Shown here: positions 1 to 7,641 of the stretch, piece after piece | How positions within the stretch are numbered: the first letter of the stretch is position 1 | Layout of the letters: each line of letters opens with the position of its first letter | NCBI GenBank assembly: GCA_002319885.1 | Contig: DCFT01000130.1 | Span: forward strand, 1 to 29,017 | Direction of reading: 5' to 3' | DNA: 29,017 bases | Source: Bacteroidales bacterium UBA1797 | GTDB lineage: Bacteria > Bacteroidota > Bacteroidia > Bacteroidales > VadinHA17 | Program-made: the position numbers and the translations under genes | Notes under the pieces: model-generated | The model's input: only the letters and a program-made list of their open reading frames with translations | Databases searched by the model: none | What the model was told of the DNA's origin: nothing

Positions 1-644
1 CGAAGCTTTGAGTCTTTAAAGTATTCATTCCCGACAAATGTTATACTGGCAATTTTAACCTTTTCCTTTTTGTCAACATTTATACTGAGAATCACATGAT
101 TAGGCTGATCAGGATCATCTTTCTGAATAAAAGTGACCTCTGTATTCAAATAACCTTTCTCAATGAAATGATCTTTGATTACTTTTTGAGCGGTATTAAG
201 CAAATAAGCAGTTACCTGTGAGCCTACCGGAAGATTAATCTTCTTGTTTAGATCGGTTGTCTCGGAGTTTTTCAATCCGTTAAGTTTTACAGATGAGATC
301 CTTGGCCTTTCCTGTAAGCTAATATCGAGATAAACTGTATCAAACGCGATTTTGGAGATTGAGATTCTTACATCTGAAAAAAGCCCTTGTTGCCACAGCT
401 TTTGTTCTGCCGTTGTAATAGCATCTCCCGGAATAGTAACCTCCTGACCAACTCTGAGACCCGAGATTCCAATGAGGGCATTTGGATCAAGGAATCTGAC
501 ACCAGATATTGTCACTCCTCCAATAATGTAGTTCTCTACATTCATGTAATCGACAATTTTTTGTTTTTCCTGAGCGCTTAAAGAAAGGCTTAATAAAGCC
601 GCAAATATTGCTACAAAAGTCCTTCTAATCTTATTAATCACCAT
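1..644 (-). CDS. bamA: Outer membrane protein assembly factor BamA (N-terminal part, cut by window edge)
   Basis: Core subunit of the BAM machine that folds beta-barrel proteins into the outer membrane. Only the first 214 codons are visible; the frame runs open off the window's left edge. I translated it by hand. It begins with ATG at 642-644, has a basic/hydrophobic signal peptide ending in SLSAQ, then tandem POTRA-like repeats: the first reads IGGVTISGVRFLDPNAL..., followed by a KLWQQGLFSDVRIS stretch, and a second begins RISSVKLNGLKNSE and includes FIEKGYLNTEV. The motif 'G-L-F-S-D-V' is typical of POTRA domains of the BamA family. It starts 7 nt after the uppS stop, so it is the last visible gene of the nadK-uppS operon. 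The C-terminal barrel is outside the window. Family assignment is strong; distinction from a TamA-like paralogue rests on the uppS linkage. Confidence 0.92.
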   Translation of the reverse strand, partial: MVINKIRRTFVAIFAALLSLSLSAQEKQKIVDYMNVENYIIGGVTISGVRFLDPNALIGISGLRVGQEVTIPGDAITTAEQKLWQQGLFSDVRISISKIAFDTVYLDISLQERPRISSVKLNGLKNSETTDLNKKINLPVGSQVTAYLLNTAQKVIKDHFIEKGYLNTEVTFIQKDDPDQPNHVILSINVDKKEKVKIASITFVGNEYFKDSKL

Positions 645-651
645 TATATTA

Positions 652-1398
652 TCATTTTTCAGATACTTGTTCACTCGTTTTTCCAAATCTTCGTTCTCTC
701 TTCTGAAAGTCAATTATAGCATTATAAAGATCATCTTTACCAAAATCAGGCCAAAGTGTTTCTGTAAAGTACAATTCAGTATATGCGATCTGCCATAGAA
801 GGAAATTACTTATTCTTAACTCACCACTTGTTCTGATCAATAGTTCAGGATCAGGTATACCATAGGTGTTTAGGTATTTTTCGAACTCCTCTTCGGTAAT
901 TGCTTCGGGGTTTATGTTAATATTTTTTGTTTCGGATAGCATTTTTTTTGCGGCCATTGTTATCTCCCATCTGGAACTATAGCTGAGTGCAATGATCAGC
1001 TTAAGTCCCGTTCTGTCAGAAGTCAGTCTGATTGTTTCAAAGAGCCTCTCTCTCACTTCATTAGTTAGTCGATCCATATCCCCTATTGCTCTTAGCTGAA
1101 TATTGTTTTTTAATAATGTTTCTGTCTCATTACTAAGCGACTGAATCATAATCCCCATTAAAGCAGATACTTCCTCATCCGGCCTTCCCCAATTCTCAGT
1201 TGAAAAAGCATATAGTGTAAGAAAGCCTATCTCCAATTCTGCAGCAGCCTCTATAACTTCTCTGACTGCTTCTACTCCCTGCTGATGTCCAAATATTCTA
1301 TCAAGACCTCGTTGTTGAGCCCACCGACCGTTTCCGTCCATTATAATTGCCACATGTGAAGGCAATTTACTTCTATCTATCTGATTCCTTAACTGCAT
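652..1398 (-). CDS. uppS: Isoprenyl transferase / undecaprenyl diphosphate synthase
   Basis: Cytosolic cis-prenyltransferase that elongates farnesyl diphosphate with isopentenyl diphosphate to make the C55 lipid carrier for peptidoglycan and other envelope glycans. The 248-aa product has the usual length. Visible signatures: the MDGNGRWA motif at residues 20-27 with the catalytic Asp at 21, the FGHQQG/VEAVR helix, YAFSTENWGRP near residues 63-73, and the C-terminal LLIRTSGELRISNFLLWQ block with the substrate-binding Arg residues, followed by Y-x-E-L-Y-F and W-P-D-F. It starts 4 nt after the stop of the DUF6089-like gene and ends 7 nt before bamA, so translation is probably coupled along the operon. 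No unusual residues were seen. Confidence 0.97.
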   Translation of the reverse strand: MQLRNQIDRSKLPSHVAIIMDGNGRWAQQRGLDRIFGHQQGVEAVREVIEAAAELEIGFLTLYAFSTENWGRPDEEVSALMGIMIQSLSNETETLLKNNIQLRAIGDMDRLTNEVRERLFETIRLTSDRTGLKLIIALSYSSRWEITMAAKKMLSETKNININPEAITEEEFEKYLNTYGIPDPELLIRTSGELRISNFLLWQIAYTELYFTETLWPDFGKDDLYNAIIDFQKRERRFGKTSEQVSEK

Positions 1399-1402
1399 AA
1401 AC

Positions 1403-2080
1403 CTATCGCTTCCTTTTAAATCCTTCTTCTCCGTAAGCAGGACAACCGGCCAATTTATTATAGATTTTCCATGTAACTGCTATTCCTGTAAATGTATACC
1501 AGTCATTATTATGGATCCATCCAACATCTGACGGGGCAATCAAATCTTTTAAGCCGTCAAAGTTATCATAAAATGTTTTACGAAAACCATATTCAGCTTC
1601 CAATCCGATATTTTTATAGACATTCACTTTAATTCCAAACGAAAAGGGAATAACGGGAACATAAGTAAAAGAAACAGTATTAACAAAGGCAACTCCCCCT
1701 CCTGCAGCAAAATAGGGAGTAAAGTTCCATCGTTTTCCTTCTGTGGAATACGGGAAAAAATTGAATTCAAACTGCAGAGCTAATTCTCCTACAGTCCCGG
1801 AAAACGAAGCTGCCCTTGCCTGTTGAAAACTATTCTTGAAATCAAGATCGTTCCCTCTCAGACCACCAAAAAAAACATTTGTGCGCAAAGCTTCTCGCGG
1901 ATTCAGATTATACCTGTAGAAAAGACCTCCGGCAGGCAAAGGAGAATATAAGAATCTGTTAGGATTAATATCTCCAAAGTATGATGAGACCCCTGCGAAT
2001 ATCCCATAATCAGAGACCCGCTGACCGTATAAGGAGAGTGGAAGAAATAAAAACAGTAATAACCAGTGTATTTTTTTCAT
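1403..2080 (-). CDS. DUF6089-type outer-membrane beta-barrel protein
   Basis: A 225-aa protein with an N-terminal signal peptide (MKK...LPLSLYGQ, cleavage probably after residues 19-20), then alternating aromatic/hydrophobic beta strands typical of a small outer-membrane barrel. Glycine-rich turns such as FAGVSSYFGDINPN (about residues 28-41) and PYFAAGGGVAF (about 122-132) resemble the DUF6089 family found in the Bacteroidota between nadK and uppS/bamA. The function of the family is not established; the constant linkage to bamA suggests a role in outer-membrane biogenesis, which is inference. It lies 20 nt downstream of another barrel-like gene with the same SSYFGDIN/FFFGDIG-type motif, so the two may be diverged paralogues. 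The C-terminus ends in a short basic tail (GFKRKR) rather than an aromatic residue. Confidence 0.82.
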   Translation of the reverse strand: MKKIHWLLLFLFLPLSLYGQRVSDYGIFAGVSSYFGDINPNRFLYSPLPAGGLFYRYNLNPREALRTNVFFGGLRGNDLDFKNSFQQARAASFSGTVGELALQFEFNFFPYSTEGKRWNFTPYFAAGGGVAFVNTVSFTYVPVIPFSFGIKVNVYKNIGLEAEYGFRKTFYDNFDGLKDLIAPSDVGWIHNNDWYTFTGIAVTWKIYNKLAGCPAYGEEGFKRKR

Positions 2081-2100
2081 TAAACTGATCCAGCTCTAAA

Positions 2101-2847
2101 TCATCTGAAGGATGGCCACCCTTTTGGTCCGGTCTTCAGCTTATATGTAATTGTGAAATTGAAAAAATAATAAACGTCATTTGAGCTGGAATATTGTGAA
2201 GTATAGCCATCAATATTATCTGAAAATGAATACCTGTAGGCAATTTCTACACCAAAATTAAAATTGGGAGAATAAATAAGAGTGCTCCCGATTCCAACCG
2301 GAATAACAGGAGAGAATCCGTGGGACATCTTTCCTGAATTCTCAAATTTGACATTCCCATTGACAGAATTGCCTAATCCTCCTATTCCGGCAAATGCGTA
2401 AAAGTCCAGTGATTTCAGGAATCCGTTAAAACCAACGGCTTTTCCCTTGGTAAAAAGATAACTGTTTTCAGCCTTATTCTTAATAAAATAGTACTCGCCG
2501 ATAAATGCCGGCTCGATAAACTGAATGGATGCTGAATATCCCCTGTTTTCATTTGACCCTTTGTTATCAGTTGCATACAGCAACCCGGCTGTGAGGCTAA
2601 ACCTAAGATTTAATGTTTGTGTGAGCCTGTATTTTAAATTAACATTAAAATCAAATCTGGTTTGTCTTAAAGAGATATCTTTGAAGCCAAGAGCATTATC
2701 AGATTGTGAATATCCGCCGATATCACCAAAAAAGAATGAAGGTCCAAATCCTATAACAGTCTCGTACCTTTTTAATTTCCAAATCTGTGCATTAGTAAAT
2801 GAAATAATGAAACATAACAGTAATATTGTCAGAAAGGTCCGTTTCAT
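2101..2847 (-). CDS. Outer-membrane beta-barrel protein, DUF6089-like
   Basis: A 248-aa secreted protein: the signal peptide (MKRTFLTILLL...TNAQ, about 20 residues) is followed by a barrel-like pattern of alternating residues. Near the start it has IGFGPSFFFGDIGGYSQ, which matches in position and shape the GDIN turn of the next gene, and later YAFAGIGGLGNSVNG, PVIPVGIGSTLIY and a final FNFTITYKL strand. I read it as a second DUF6089-like barrel. It lies 140 nt downstream of nadK and has its own Bacteroidota-type -7 box at 2873-2880, so it may be transcribed separately from the CBS-nadK part of the cluster. Function unknown; a structural or assembly role in the outer membrane is inferred only from context. 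Confidence 0.78.
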   Translation of the reverse strand: MKRTFLTILLLCFIISFTNAQIWKLKRYETVIGFGPSFFFGDIGGYSQSDNALGFKDISLRQTRFDFNVNLKYRLTQTLNLRFSLTAGLLYATDNKGSNENRGYSASIQFIEPAFIGEYYFIKNKAENSYLFTKGKAVGFNGFLKSLDFYAFAGIGGLGNSVNGNVKFENSGKMSHGFSPVIPVGIGSTLIYSPNFNFGVEIAYRYSFSDNIDGYTSQYSSSNDVYYFFNFTITYKLKTGPKGWPSFR

Positions 2848-2872
2848 AGGTATTTCAATTTTATTACAAAGG

Positions 2873-2880
2873 CAAATATA
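2873..2880 (-). promoter_or_regulatory. Bacteroidota -7 promoter box (TATATTTG) for the barrel gene ending at 2847
   Basis: On the minus strand this reads TATATTTG, an exact match to the TAnnTTTG -7 element of the primary sigma factor in the Bacteroidota. It sits 25 nt upstream of the ATG at 2847. I did not find a TTTG -33 element at the ideal spacing. The rest of the 2848-2987 gap shows no gene or clear terminator. Confidence 0.55.
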
Positions 2881-2987
2881 GCAATCAATTATTAAGCCGG
2901 TGTATTAATCAATGTAAATATAATAATTTAGCTTCATCTTATCAAACCTTATAAAGCATCCGATATAAATTCACAATCAATATTTTA

Positions 2988-3866
2988 TCAATTCCGTCTG
3001 TCGGCACCCCACATAAGTTTATTTCTGAGTGTGCTATAAAAATCCATGCCTGTAAGCATTACTGTTCTGATTTTTACCGGTGCTCTTATAATAAGGATTT
3101 CTTTGTTAAAAGGTATTCTCTTTGACCTGAAATCACATGTTACCATATACTCATTGCTTCTGCCTTCAATCACCATTCTGATGCTGTTTTTAACATTAAG
3201 GATAATTGGTCTGATAGTAAGATTATGCGGAGCGATAGGAGAAATAATGATGCTCTCATCTTCCGGTGATAGTATTGGACCTCCTGCACTTAAATTATAA
3301 GCGGTTGATCCTGTGGCAGTAGAAACAATCAAGCCGTCAGCCCAATATGTATTTAAATGTGTATCGTCGACAAATACGCTTATCGTTATCATGCTAAGAT
3401 CAGCCTTCTGAATAGTTATTTCGTTCAGAGCTGATGATGCATTGCCTTCGAAAGTTCCTGCAGGCTGAGTAAGTTCAAGAAGTGATCTTTCTATTATTTC
3501 AAATTCGCCCTTGCAAAGCATTTCAACTGAACGGCCTATCTCATCTGCAGAGATATTTGCCAGAAATCCCATCCTTCCGGTATTGACCCCCGCAATGGGA
3601 ATTCCAAGGTCTTTAACATTTAAAACTGTTTCCAGAAAGGTACCATCGCCACCTACACTCAAGACCATGTCGGGTAACTCAGAGTTAAAGGAAAGAATAT
3701 CTGATCTTTCAATCTGTTCCCAAATAACATCAGTAACATTAACTGATAATTTCTGGAAGATCCGTATCCTTACTCCTCTCTTATGAAACTCTTTAATCAG
3801 TCTGTCAACACCATCCCTGGTTTTTGAATTATTATCCTTGAAATAAATAGCTACTCTCTCTGGCAT
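2988..3866 (-). CDS. nadK: NAD kinase
   Basis: ATP-dependent phosphorylation of NAD to NADP in the cytosol; the sole committed step to NADP. The 292-aa protein has the family hallmarks in order: the GGDGT motif at residues 72-76 with the catalytic Asp at 74, NTGRMGFL at 95-102, LNEITIQK near 147-154, and the glycine-rich GLIVSTATGSTAYNLSAGGP block that binds the NAD substrate. Length and spacing are normal. It begins 3 nt before the CBS gene ends upstream (translationally coupled) and is followed by a 140-nt gap before the barrel genes. An alternative as diacylglycerol kinase-like is excluded by the STATGSTAY block. Confidence 0.97.
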   Translation of the reverse strand: MPERVAIYFKDNNSKTRDGVDRLIKEFHKRGVRIRIFQKLSVNVTDVIWEQIERSDILSFNSELPDMVLSVGGDGTFLETVLNVKDLGIPIAGVNTGRMGFLANISADEIGRSVEMLCKGEFEIIERSLLELTQPAGTFEGNASSALNEITIQKADLSMITISVFVDDTHLNTYWADGLIVSTATGSTAYNLSAGGPILSPEDESIIISPIAPHNLTIRPIILNVKNSIRMVIEGRSNEYMVTCDFRSKRIPFNKEILIIRAPVKIRTVMLTGMDFYSTLRNKLMWGADRRN

Positions 3867-3869
3867 TTC

Positions 3870-4535
3870 TCAGATATTAAGGTATTTCATAAGAAGATCA
3901 AATCTTTCAGAATAGAAACGATCCATAGAATCATTGTCTGAAACCCAGGTTTTAACTTCATAGTTATACCTCTCAAAGGTTCTGATAACCGAAATCAAAT
4001 CACCTGTGTTCACTTTTAGAGTCACTTCCAGCTTTGTTGATTCCGGTGGAGAAGTGATGTACATACTGAGCACTTTCACATTATTACCTTCAACTATCTG
4101 GGCTATCTGGGAAAGGGAGTAGTCCCTTTCAATAAGTTCAAGTACTATAATACCGCCGGGTTGATCCATCGAAGATATACCAGCCAGATGACGGATAAGA
4201 TCGTTGGTGGTTATCACTCCCATGAAGTGGTTTTTATTGTCAAGAACGGGTACTAGCGACAGTTTTAAACGCGAAGCCAGTCCAATAACTTCAAAGATAT
4301 GTTGTTCAGCATCAACAAATGGTTTAAACAAAGTAAGAGCATGATTTCCAATAGGCTCTTCCGGTTGATTCATATCATATATATCAGTATCCGAAATAAG
4401 ACCAAGAAAATCCTGATTATTCACAATAGGCAGATGTGAGACCCTGAATATCTCCATCCAGTTTAAAGCCGTCTGTCCCAGATCGGATGTCTTGAGAGAA
4501 GGTATAACTTCAGATATTAAATCTTTAGCGACCAT
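3870..4535 (-). CDS. CBS-domain protein with C-terminal ACT-like region
   Basis: A 221-aa cytosolic protein with two CBS motifs (about residues 1-55, with HLPIVNNQDFLGLISDTDIY, and about 70-125, with LVPVLDNKNHFMGVITTNDL) and a C-terminal region (about 133-200) of alternating strands/helices that looks ACT-like. CBS pairs commonly bind adenine nucleotides; its position directly before nadK in the Bacteroidota suggests a link to nucleotide or NAD(P) status, but this is inference. A longer frame with a TTG at 4551-4553 exists; I chose ATG at 4533-4535, giving MVAKDLISEV..., because it matches the usual N-terminus of this family and the TTG has no supporting signal. It is divergent from pdxJ across a 96-nt gap. 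Confidence 0.85.
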   Translation of the reverse strand: MVAKDLISEVIPSLKTSDLGQTALNWMEIFRVSHLPIVNNQDFLGLISDTDIYDMNQPEEPIGNHALTLFKPFVDAEQHIFEVIGLASRLKLSLVPVLDNKNHFMGVITTNDLIRHLAGISSMDQPGGIIVLELIERDYSLSQIAQIVEGNNVKVLSMYITSPPESTKLEVTLKVNTGDLISVIRTFERYNYEVKTWVSDNDSMDRFYSERFDLLMKYLNI

Positions 4536-4583
4536 ACATACTTTTATTTTCAACTAAAATAGTAAAAAAAAAACCAGTTATTG

Positions 4584-4591
4584 TACTTTTG
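4584..4591 (+). promoter_or_regulatory. -7 box (TACTTTTG) of pdxJ promoter
   Basis: Exact TAnnTTTG match, 40 nt upstream of the pdxJ ATG, in the gap divergent from the CBS gene. No -33 TTTG is seen at the standard distance because the upstream stretch is an A-run. Its position also excludes a TTG at 4581 as the pdxJ start, since transcription would begin downstream of that codon. Confidence 0.6.
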
Positions 4592-4631
4592 CACAACAAT
4601 TACAATACGGATAATTCTTACAATTATTACA

Positions 4632-5345
4632 ATGACAAAGTTAAGCGTAAATATCAATAAGATTGCAACCCTGAGAAATGCACGCGGAGGAAATGTTCCA
4701 AATGTACTTAATGCTGCAATAAACTGCCAGCTTTTCGGGGCTGAAGGAATTACCGTTCACCCACGACCCGATGGAAGACATATCCGGTATAATGACGTTC
4801 TGGAGATCAAGCCATTAATCACAACAGAATTTAATATTGAAGGTTATCCGTCTGCTGAATTCATAACACTTGTTCTTTCTGTAAAACCCGATCAGGTTAC
4901 TCTTGTACCCGATCCTCACGATGCCATTACTTCCAATGCAGGATGGGATACTCTGAAATACAGGATCTTTCTTACCGAGATCGTTTCTGAATTCAGAAAA
5001 GAAGGAATCAGGACCTCACTTTTTATTGATACTGAACAGGTTAATATTGAAAATGCTGCCTTAACCGGAACTGACAGGATTGAACTATATACCGAACCTT
5101 ATGCCAGCGGCTTTAACAATAATGCCGTTGAAGCTGTAAAACCATTTATAAAAGCTGCATGGATAGCGCGTGAAACCGGATTAGGAATAAATGCAGGTCA
5201 CGACCTGAACCTGGAGAATCTGAAATATTTTCATCAGAGTATCCCATGGGTAGACGAAGTGTCAATCGGCCATGCACTTATTTCAGATGCTCTTTACCTG
5301 GGCCTGGAAAATACAATACAGATGTATAAGCGGCAACTGGCATGA
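4632..5345 (+). CDS. pdxJ: Pyridoxine 5'-phosphate synthase
   Basis: Last step of DXP-dependent vitamin B6 synthesis: ring closure of 1-deoxyxylulose 5-phosphate with 3-amino-2-oxopropyl phosphate to pyridoxine 5'-phosphate. The 237-aa product starting at ATG 4632 begins TKLSVNINKIATLRNARGG, the normal family N-terminus. Visible active-site elements: TVHPRPDGRHIR with His43 and Arg45, a Glu at residue 70 (FNIEGYP), the LVPDPHDAITSN loop, and INAGHDLNLENL with His190, followed by SIGHALISDAL near the C-terminus that binds phosphate. The frame extends 17 codons further upstream to a TTG, but that region contains the promoter box. The alpha/beta hydrolase follows after 11 nt, so the two are likely one transcript. 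Confidence 0.97.
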   Translation: MTKLSVNINKIATLRNARGGNVPNVLNAAINCQLFGAEGITVHPRPDGRHIRYNDVLEIKPLITTEFNIEGYPSAEFITLVLSVKPDQVTLVPDPHDAITSNAGWDTLKYRIFLTEIVSEFRKEGIRTSLFIDTEQVNIENAALTGTDRIELYTEPYASGFNNNAVEAVKPFIKAAWIARETGLGINAGHDLNLENLKYFHQSIPWVDEVSIGHALISDALYLGLENTIQMYKRQLA

Positions 5346-5356
5346 CCGACTGACTA

Positions 5357-6160
5357 ATGAAACTCTTCTACAGGAAATATGGTAACGGACCATCTCTGGT
5401 TATCCTTCATGGTCTGTATGGATCGTCCGATAACTGGGTAACTATCGCTAAAAACCTTAGCGAATACTTTACTGTTTATCTGCCCGATCAGAGGAACCAT
5501 GGCCAGTCTCCCCACAGTGAAATACACGATTATTCCTCAATGAGTGAAGATCTACATGAACTGGTTAAAGATTTAAAACTTAAGAAATTTTTTCTGGCCG
5601 GACATAGCATGGGAGGAAAAACAGCAATCGCCTTTACATTAAAATGGCCCGAAATGCTCAACGGGTTGCTGATTGCGGACATCTCTCCGTTTGCCGATGA
5701 AAAAGGCAGGGATTCGGTGTTTTCCCAGCACTTTACAATACTTAATGCAATTGTGTCATTTGATTTAAAAAAGATAACAAACCGCAGTGACGCAGAAAAA
5801 AAATTGCTAGAAAAAATCCCTGCGGAGAAGGTCAGAGGATTGATTCTTAAAAATCTCCTGAGAACCTCTGAGAATACATTTGCCTGGAAATTGAATGCCC
5901 CTTCACTACTTAAAAATCTTGATAAAATTATGGAGGGAGTTGAACGTCAGACGAGCTACAGCCAGCAGATATCAGGATTCCCGGTTATCTTTCTCAGGGG
6001 AGCAAATTCAGATTATATTCCGTCAGGTGACTTTAAAGATATCAGAAAGGTATTCCCTGCTGCTGAAATAGTTGAAGTTCCCGGTGCCGGACATTGGATC
6101 CATGCCGACAGGCCCGATGAAGTTGAAAAAAACCTAAAAAGACTGTTGGGAGACTCCTGA
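5357..6160 (+). CDS. Alpha/beta-fold hydrolase (YbfF/ABHD11-like esterase)
   Basis: A 267-aa cytosolic hydrolase. It has the oxyanion HG motif (LHGLYGSSDNW, about 18-28), YLPDQRNHGQS (41-51), the nucleophile elbow GHSMGG with Ser84, the IADISP acid position (Asp109), and the C-terminal histidine in GAGHWIHADRP (His246). The DQRNHG + GHSMGGK combination and the DISP motif are characteristic of the YbfF/ABHD11 group of small acyl esterases rather than haloalkane dehalogenases. Substrate unknown. It follows pdxJ by 11 nt. Its TGA stop at 6158-6160 abuts the stop codon of the convergent exonuclease gene, so the transcripts must overlap at their 3' ends or terminate inside genes. Confidence 0.88.
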   Translation: MKLFYRKYGNGPSLVILHGLYGSSDNWVTIAKNLSEYFTVYLPDQRNHGQSPHSEIHDYSSMSEDLHELVKDLKLKKFFLAGHSMGGKTAIAFTLKWPEMLNGLLIADISPFADEKGRDSVFSQHFTILNAIVSFDLKKITNRSDAEKKLLEKIPAEKVRGLILKNLLRTSENTFAWKLNAPSLLKNLDKIMEGVERQTSYSQQISGFPVIFLRGANSDYIPSGDFKDIRKVFPAAEIVEVPGAGHWIHADRPDEVEKNLKRLLGDS

Positions 6161-6886
6161 TTACTGGAATGTAACTGACTCTACATTTTCTTCCTCTATA
6201 CCCGGAAGATTCTTGAACCTTAAAAGAACCCTGGCAATAGCCAAAACATCTTTTTCACAATAATGGACTATTCTTTCCAGATTATCTTCTTCATAGAATA
6301 TCCCTGCAACCATGCTTCCATCAATGTCATCTTTAGGGGTTGGGATATCTAAAATTGTTGTGAGCAGATCGAGTGACGTATAGTTTTTATAATCACCAAA
6401 CTTCCACAGATCCATTGTATCCAGAAGCTTGATTTCCCACGGTTTTTTACCTGCATTATCGAGTATTTCAGGTATTGGAAGTCCATTTATTATCATTCGC
6501 CTTGCTATATAGGGGAAGTCAAATTCTTTTCCATTATGCGCACACAAAGTTGCTTCCTTGTTAGTCGCTGTAAATTTTGTAAGCATACCTGAAAAGTCCG
6601 ACAGAAGCAGCTTTTCGTCTTTTCCAAAAAATGATTTCAATCGGAAAATGAATGGATTTTTCCCCCGGAAAAGACCAACAGAAATACATATTACCCTGCC
6701 AAATTCAGAATAGATCCCTGCACGCTGGTAAACATCTTCAGCATTCTGGTCGGGTGTTCTGAACTGCCTGGATTTTTTTTCCCACAAGTTTTGCCTGGTC
6801 TGACTCAAGTGTTCATAAGAAGATGCTTCCGGTGCGGTTTCAATATCGAGAAACATTATATCCTCTACCCTGATATTATCCAGCAT
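6161..6886 (-). CDS. Predicted DEDDy 3'-5' exonuclease (PolB-like proofreading domain)
   Basis: A 241-aa protein that looks like a stand-alone family B polymerase-type proofreading exonuclease. DEDD ligands are visible: FLDIET with Asp14 and Glu16 (ExoI), HNGKEFDFPYI with Asp123 (ExoII), and a Y-x3-D ExoIII motif YCEKD with Tyr209 and Asp213, placing it in the DEDDy group. The DTMDLWKFGDYKNYTSLDLL stretch matches the RNase H-like fold of this family. It is likely a cytosolic DNA or RNA 3' exonuclease; the substrate is unknown. It lies 4 nt downstream of udk in the same direction, so it is probably transcribed from the udk promoter. Confidence 0.85.
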   Translation of the reverse strand: MLDNIRVEDIMFLDIETAPEASSYEHLSQTRQNLWEKKSRQFRTPDQNAEDVYQRAGIYSEFGRVICISVGLFRGKNPFIFRLKSFFGKDEKLLLSDFSGMLTKFTATNKEATLCAHNGKEFDFPYIARRMIINGLPIPEILDNAGKKPWEIKLLDTMDLWKFGDYKNYTSLDLLTTILDIPTPKDDIDGSMVAGIFYEEDNLERIVHYCEKDVLAIARVLLRFKNLPGIEEENVESVTFQ

Positions 6887-6890
6887 ATTT

Positions 6891-7511
6891 TTATGATTTA
6901 CTAGTTAAAAGATGCTTTTCAATAATTGAAATCAATATTTCGATTCCTACCTGGTTTTCACCCCCCCTGGGTATTATAATATCTGCATATCGTTTTGATG
7001 GCTCAATAAATTGGAGATGTGAAGGTTTTACCGTATCATGATATCTTTCAAGGACATTGAGTACCGAACGGCCACGTTCTATAATATCTCTTTTTATAAC
7101 CCTGCCAAGCCTGTCATCAGCATCGGCATCTACATAAACCTTTATATCGAGCATATTACGTAATCCAGGATCAGTCAGAATAAGAATTCCTTCAACCAAC
7201 ACAACCCGGGCCGGTTTGACAGGAATAGTCTCTTTGGCTCTCAGACACGTGAGGTAAGAATAAATCGGCATTTCAACCTGCATCCCTTTTTTCAGATGCT
7301 TAAGCTGATCTATCAGCAACTTCCATTCAACGGAATCGGGGTGATCAAAATTAATTTTCTGCCGTTCCTCAAGCGTAATATCACTGTTATCCTTGTAATA
7401 GGAATCCTGAGGAATCACAATCACTTCGTCATTAGGAAAAACCTCCATCACTTTTCTTACAACTGTAGTTTTTCCTGAACCGGTACCTCCTGCTATTCCT
7501 ACTATCAACAT
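6891..7511 (-). CDS. udk: Uridine kinase
   Basis: Phosphorylates uridine and cytidine in pyrimidine salvage. The 206-aa protein starts MLIVGIAGGTGSGKTT: Walker A is GGTGSGKT at residues 8-15 with Lys14. Further family blocks are PQDSYYKD, NFDHPDSVEW, the VLVEGILIL strand and the RVIKRDIIERGRS lid. The frame is open to a TTG at 7541, but a TAnnTTTG promoter box lies at 7526-7533, between the TTG and the ATG, so the start is ATG at 7509-7511. The implied untranslated leader is only about 10 nt. It is followed by the exonuclease gene and is divergent from manA. Confidence 0.95.
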   Translation of the reverse strand: MLIVGIAGGTGSGKTTVVRKVMEVFPNDEVIVIPQDSYYKDNSDITLEERQKINFDHPDSVEWKLLIDQLKHLKKGMQVEMPIYSYLTCLRAKETIPVKPARVVLVEGILILTDPGLRNMLDIKVYVDADADDRLGRVIKRDIIERGRSVLNVLERYHDTVKPSHLQFIEPSKRYADIIIPRGGENQVGIEILISIIEKHLLTSKS

Positions 7512-7525
7512 ATTTGTTAATTTTG

Positions 7526-7533
7526 CAAAATTA
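7526..7533 (-). promoter_or_regulatory. -7 box (TAATTTTG) of the udk promoter
   Basis: Minus-strand TAATTTTG matches TAnnTTTG and is 14 nt upstream of the udk ATG, implying a very short 5' leader. No TTTG at the ideal -33 distance. It decides the udk start codon. Confidence 0.6.
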
Positions 7534-7641
7534 AGTATCAAAAATACAAAAAAAAGTACGGAACTTAAGGAAGCTATCTGAAAAGGATCAGAAATTGAAA
7601 AGATAAAAGTCGGAATTGATTATGAATTTTAAATATATAAG

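Noticed and set aside
387..581. 64-codon plus-strand frame over the bamA N-terminus
   Set aside because: Antisense to a clear POTRA-coding frame running off the window edge.
4581..4631. N-terminal extension of pdxJ from a TTG at 4581
   Set aside because: The TAnnTTTG promoter box lies at 4584-4591 inside it and the family starts at the ATG 4632.
7512..7541. N-terminal extension of udk from a TTG at 7541
   Set aside because: The -7 box at 7526-7533 lies downstream of the TTG, and the P-loop N-terminus fits the ATG at 7511.
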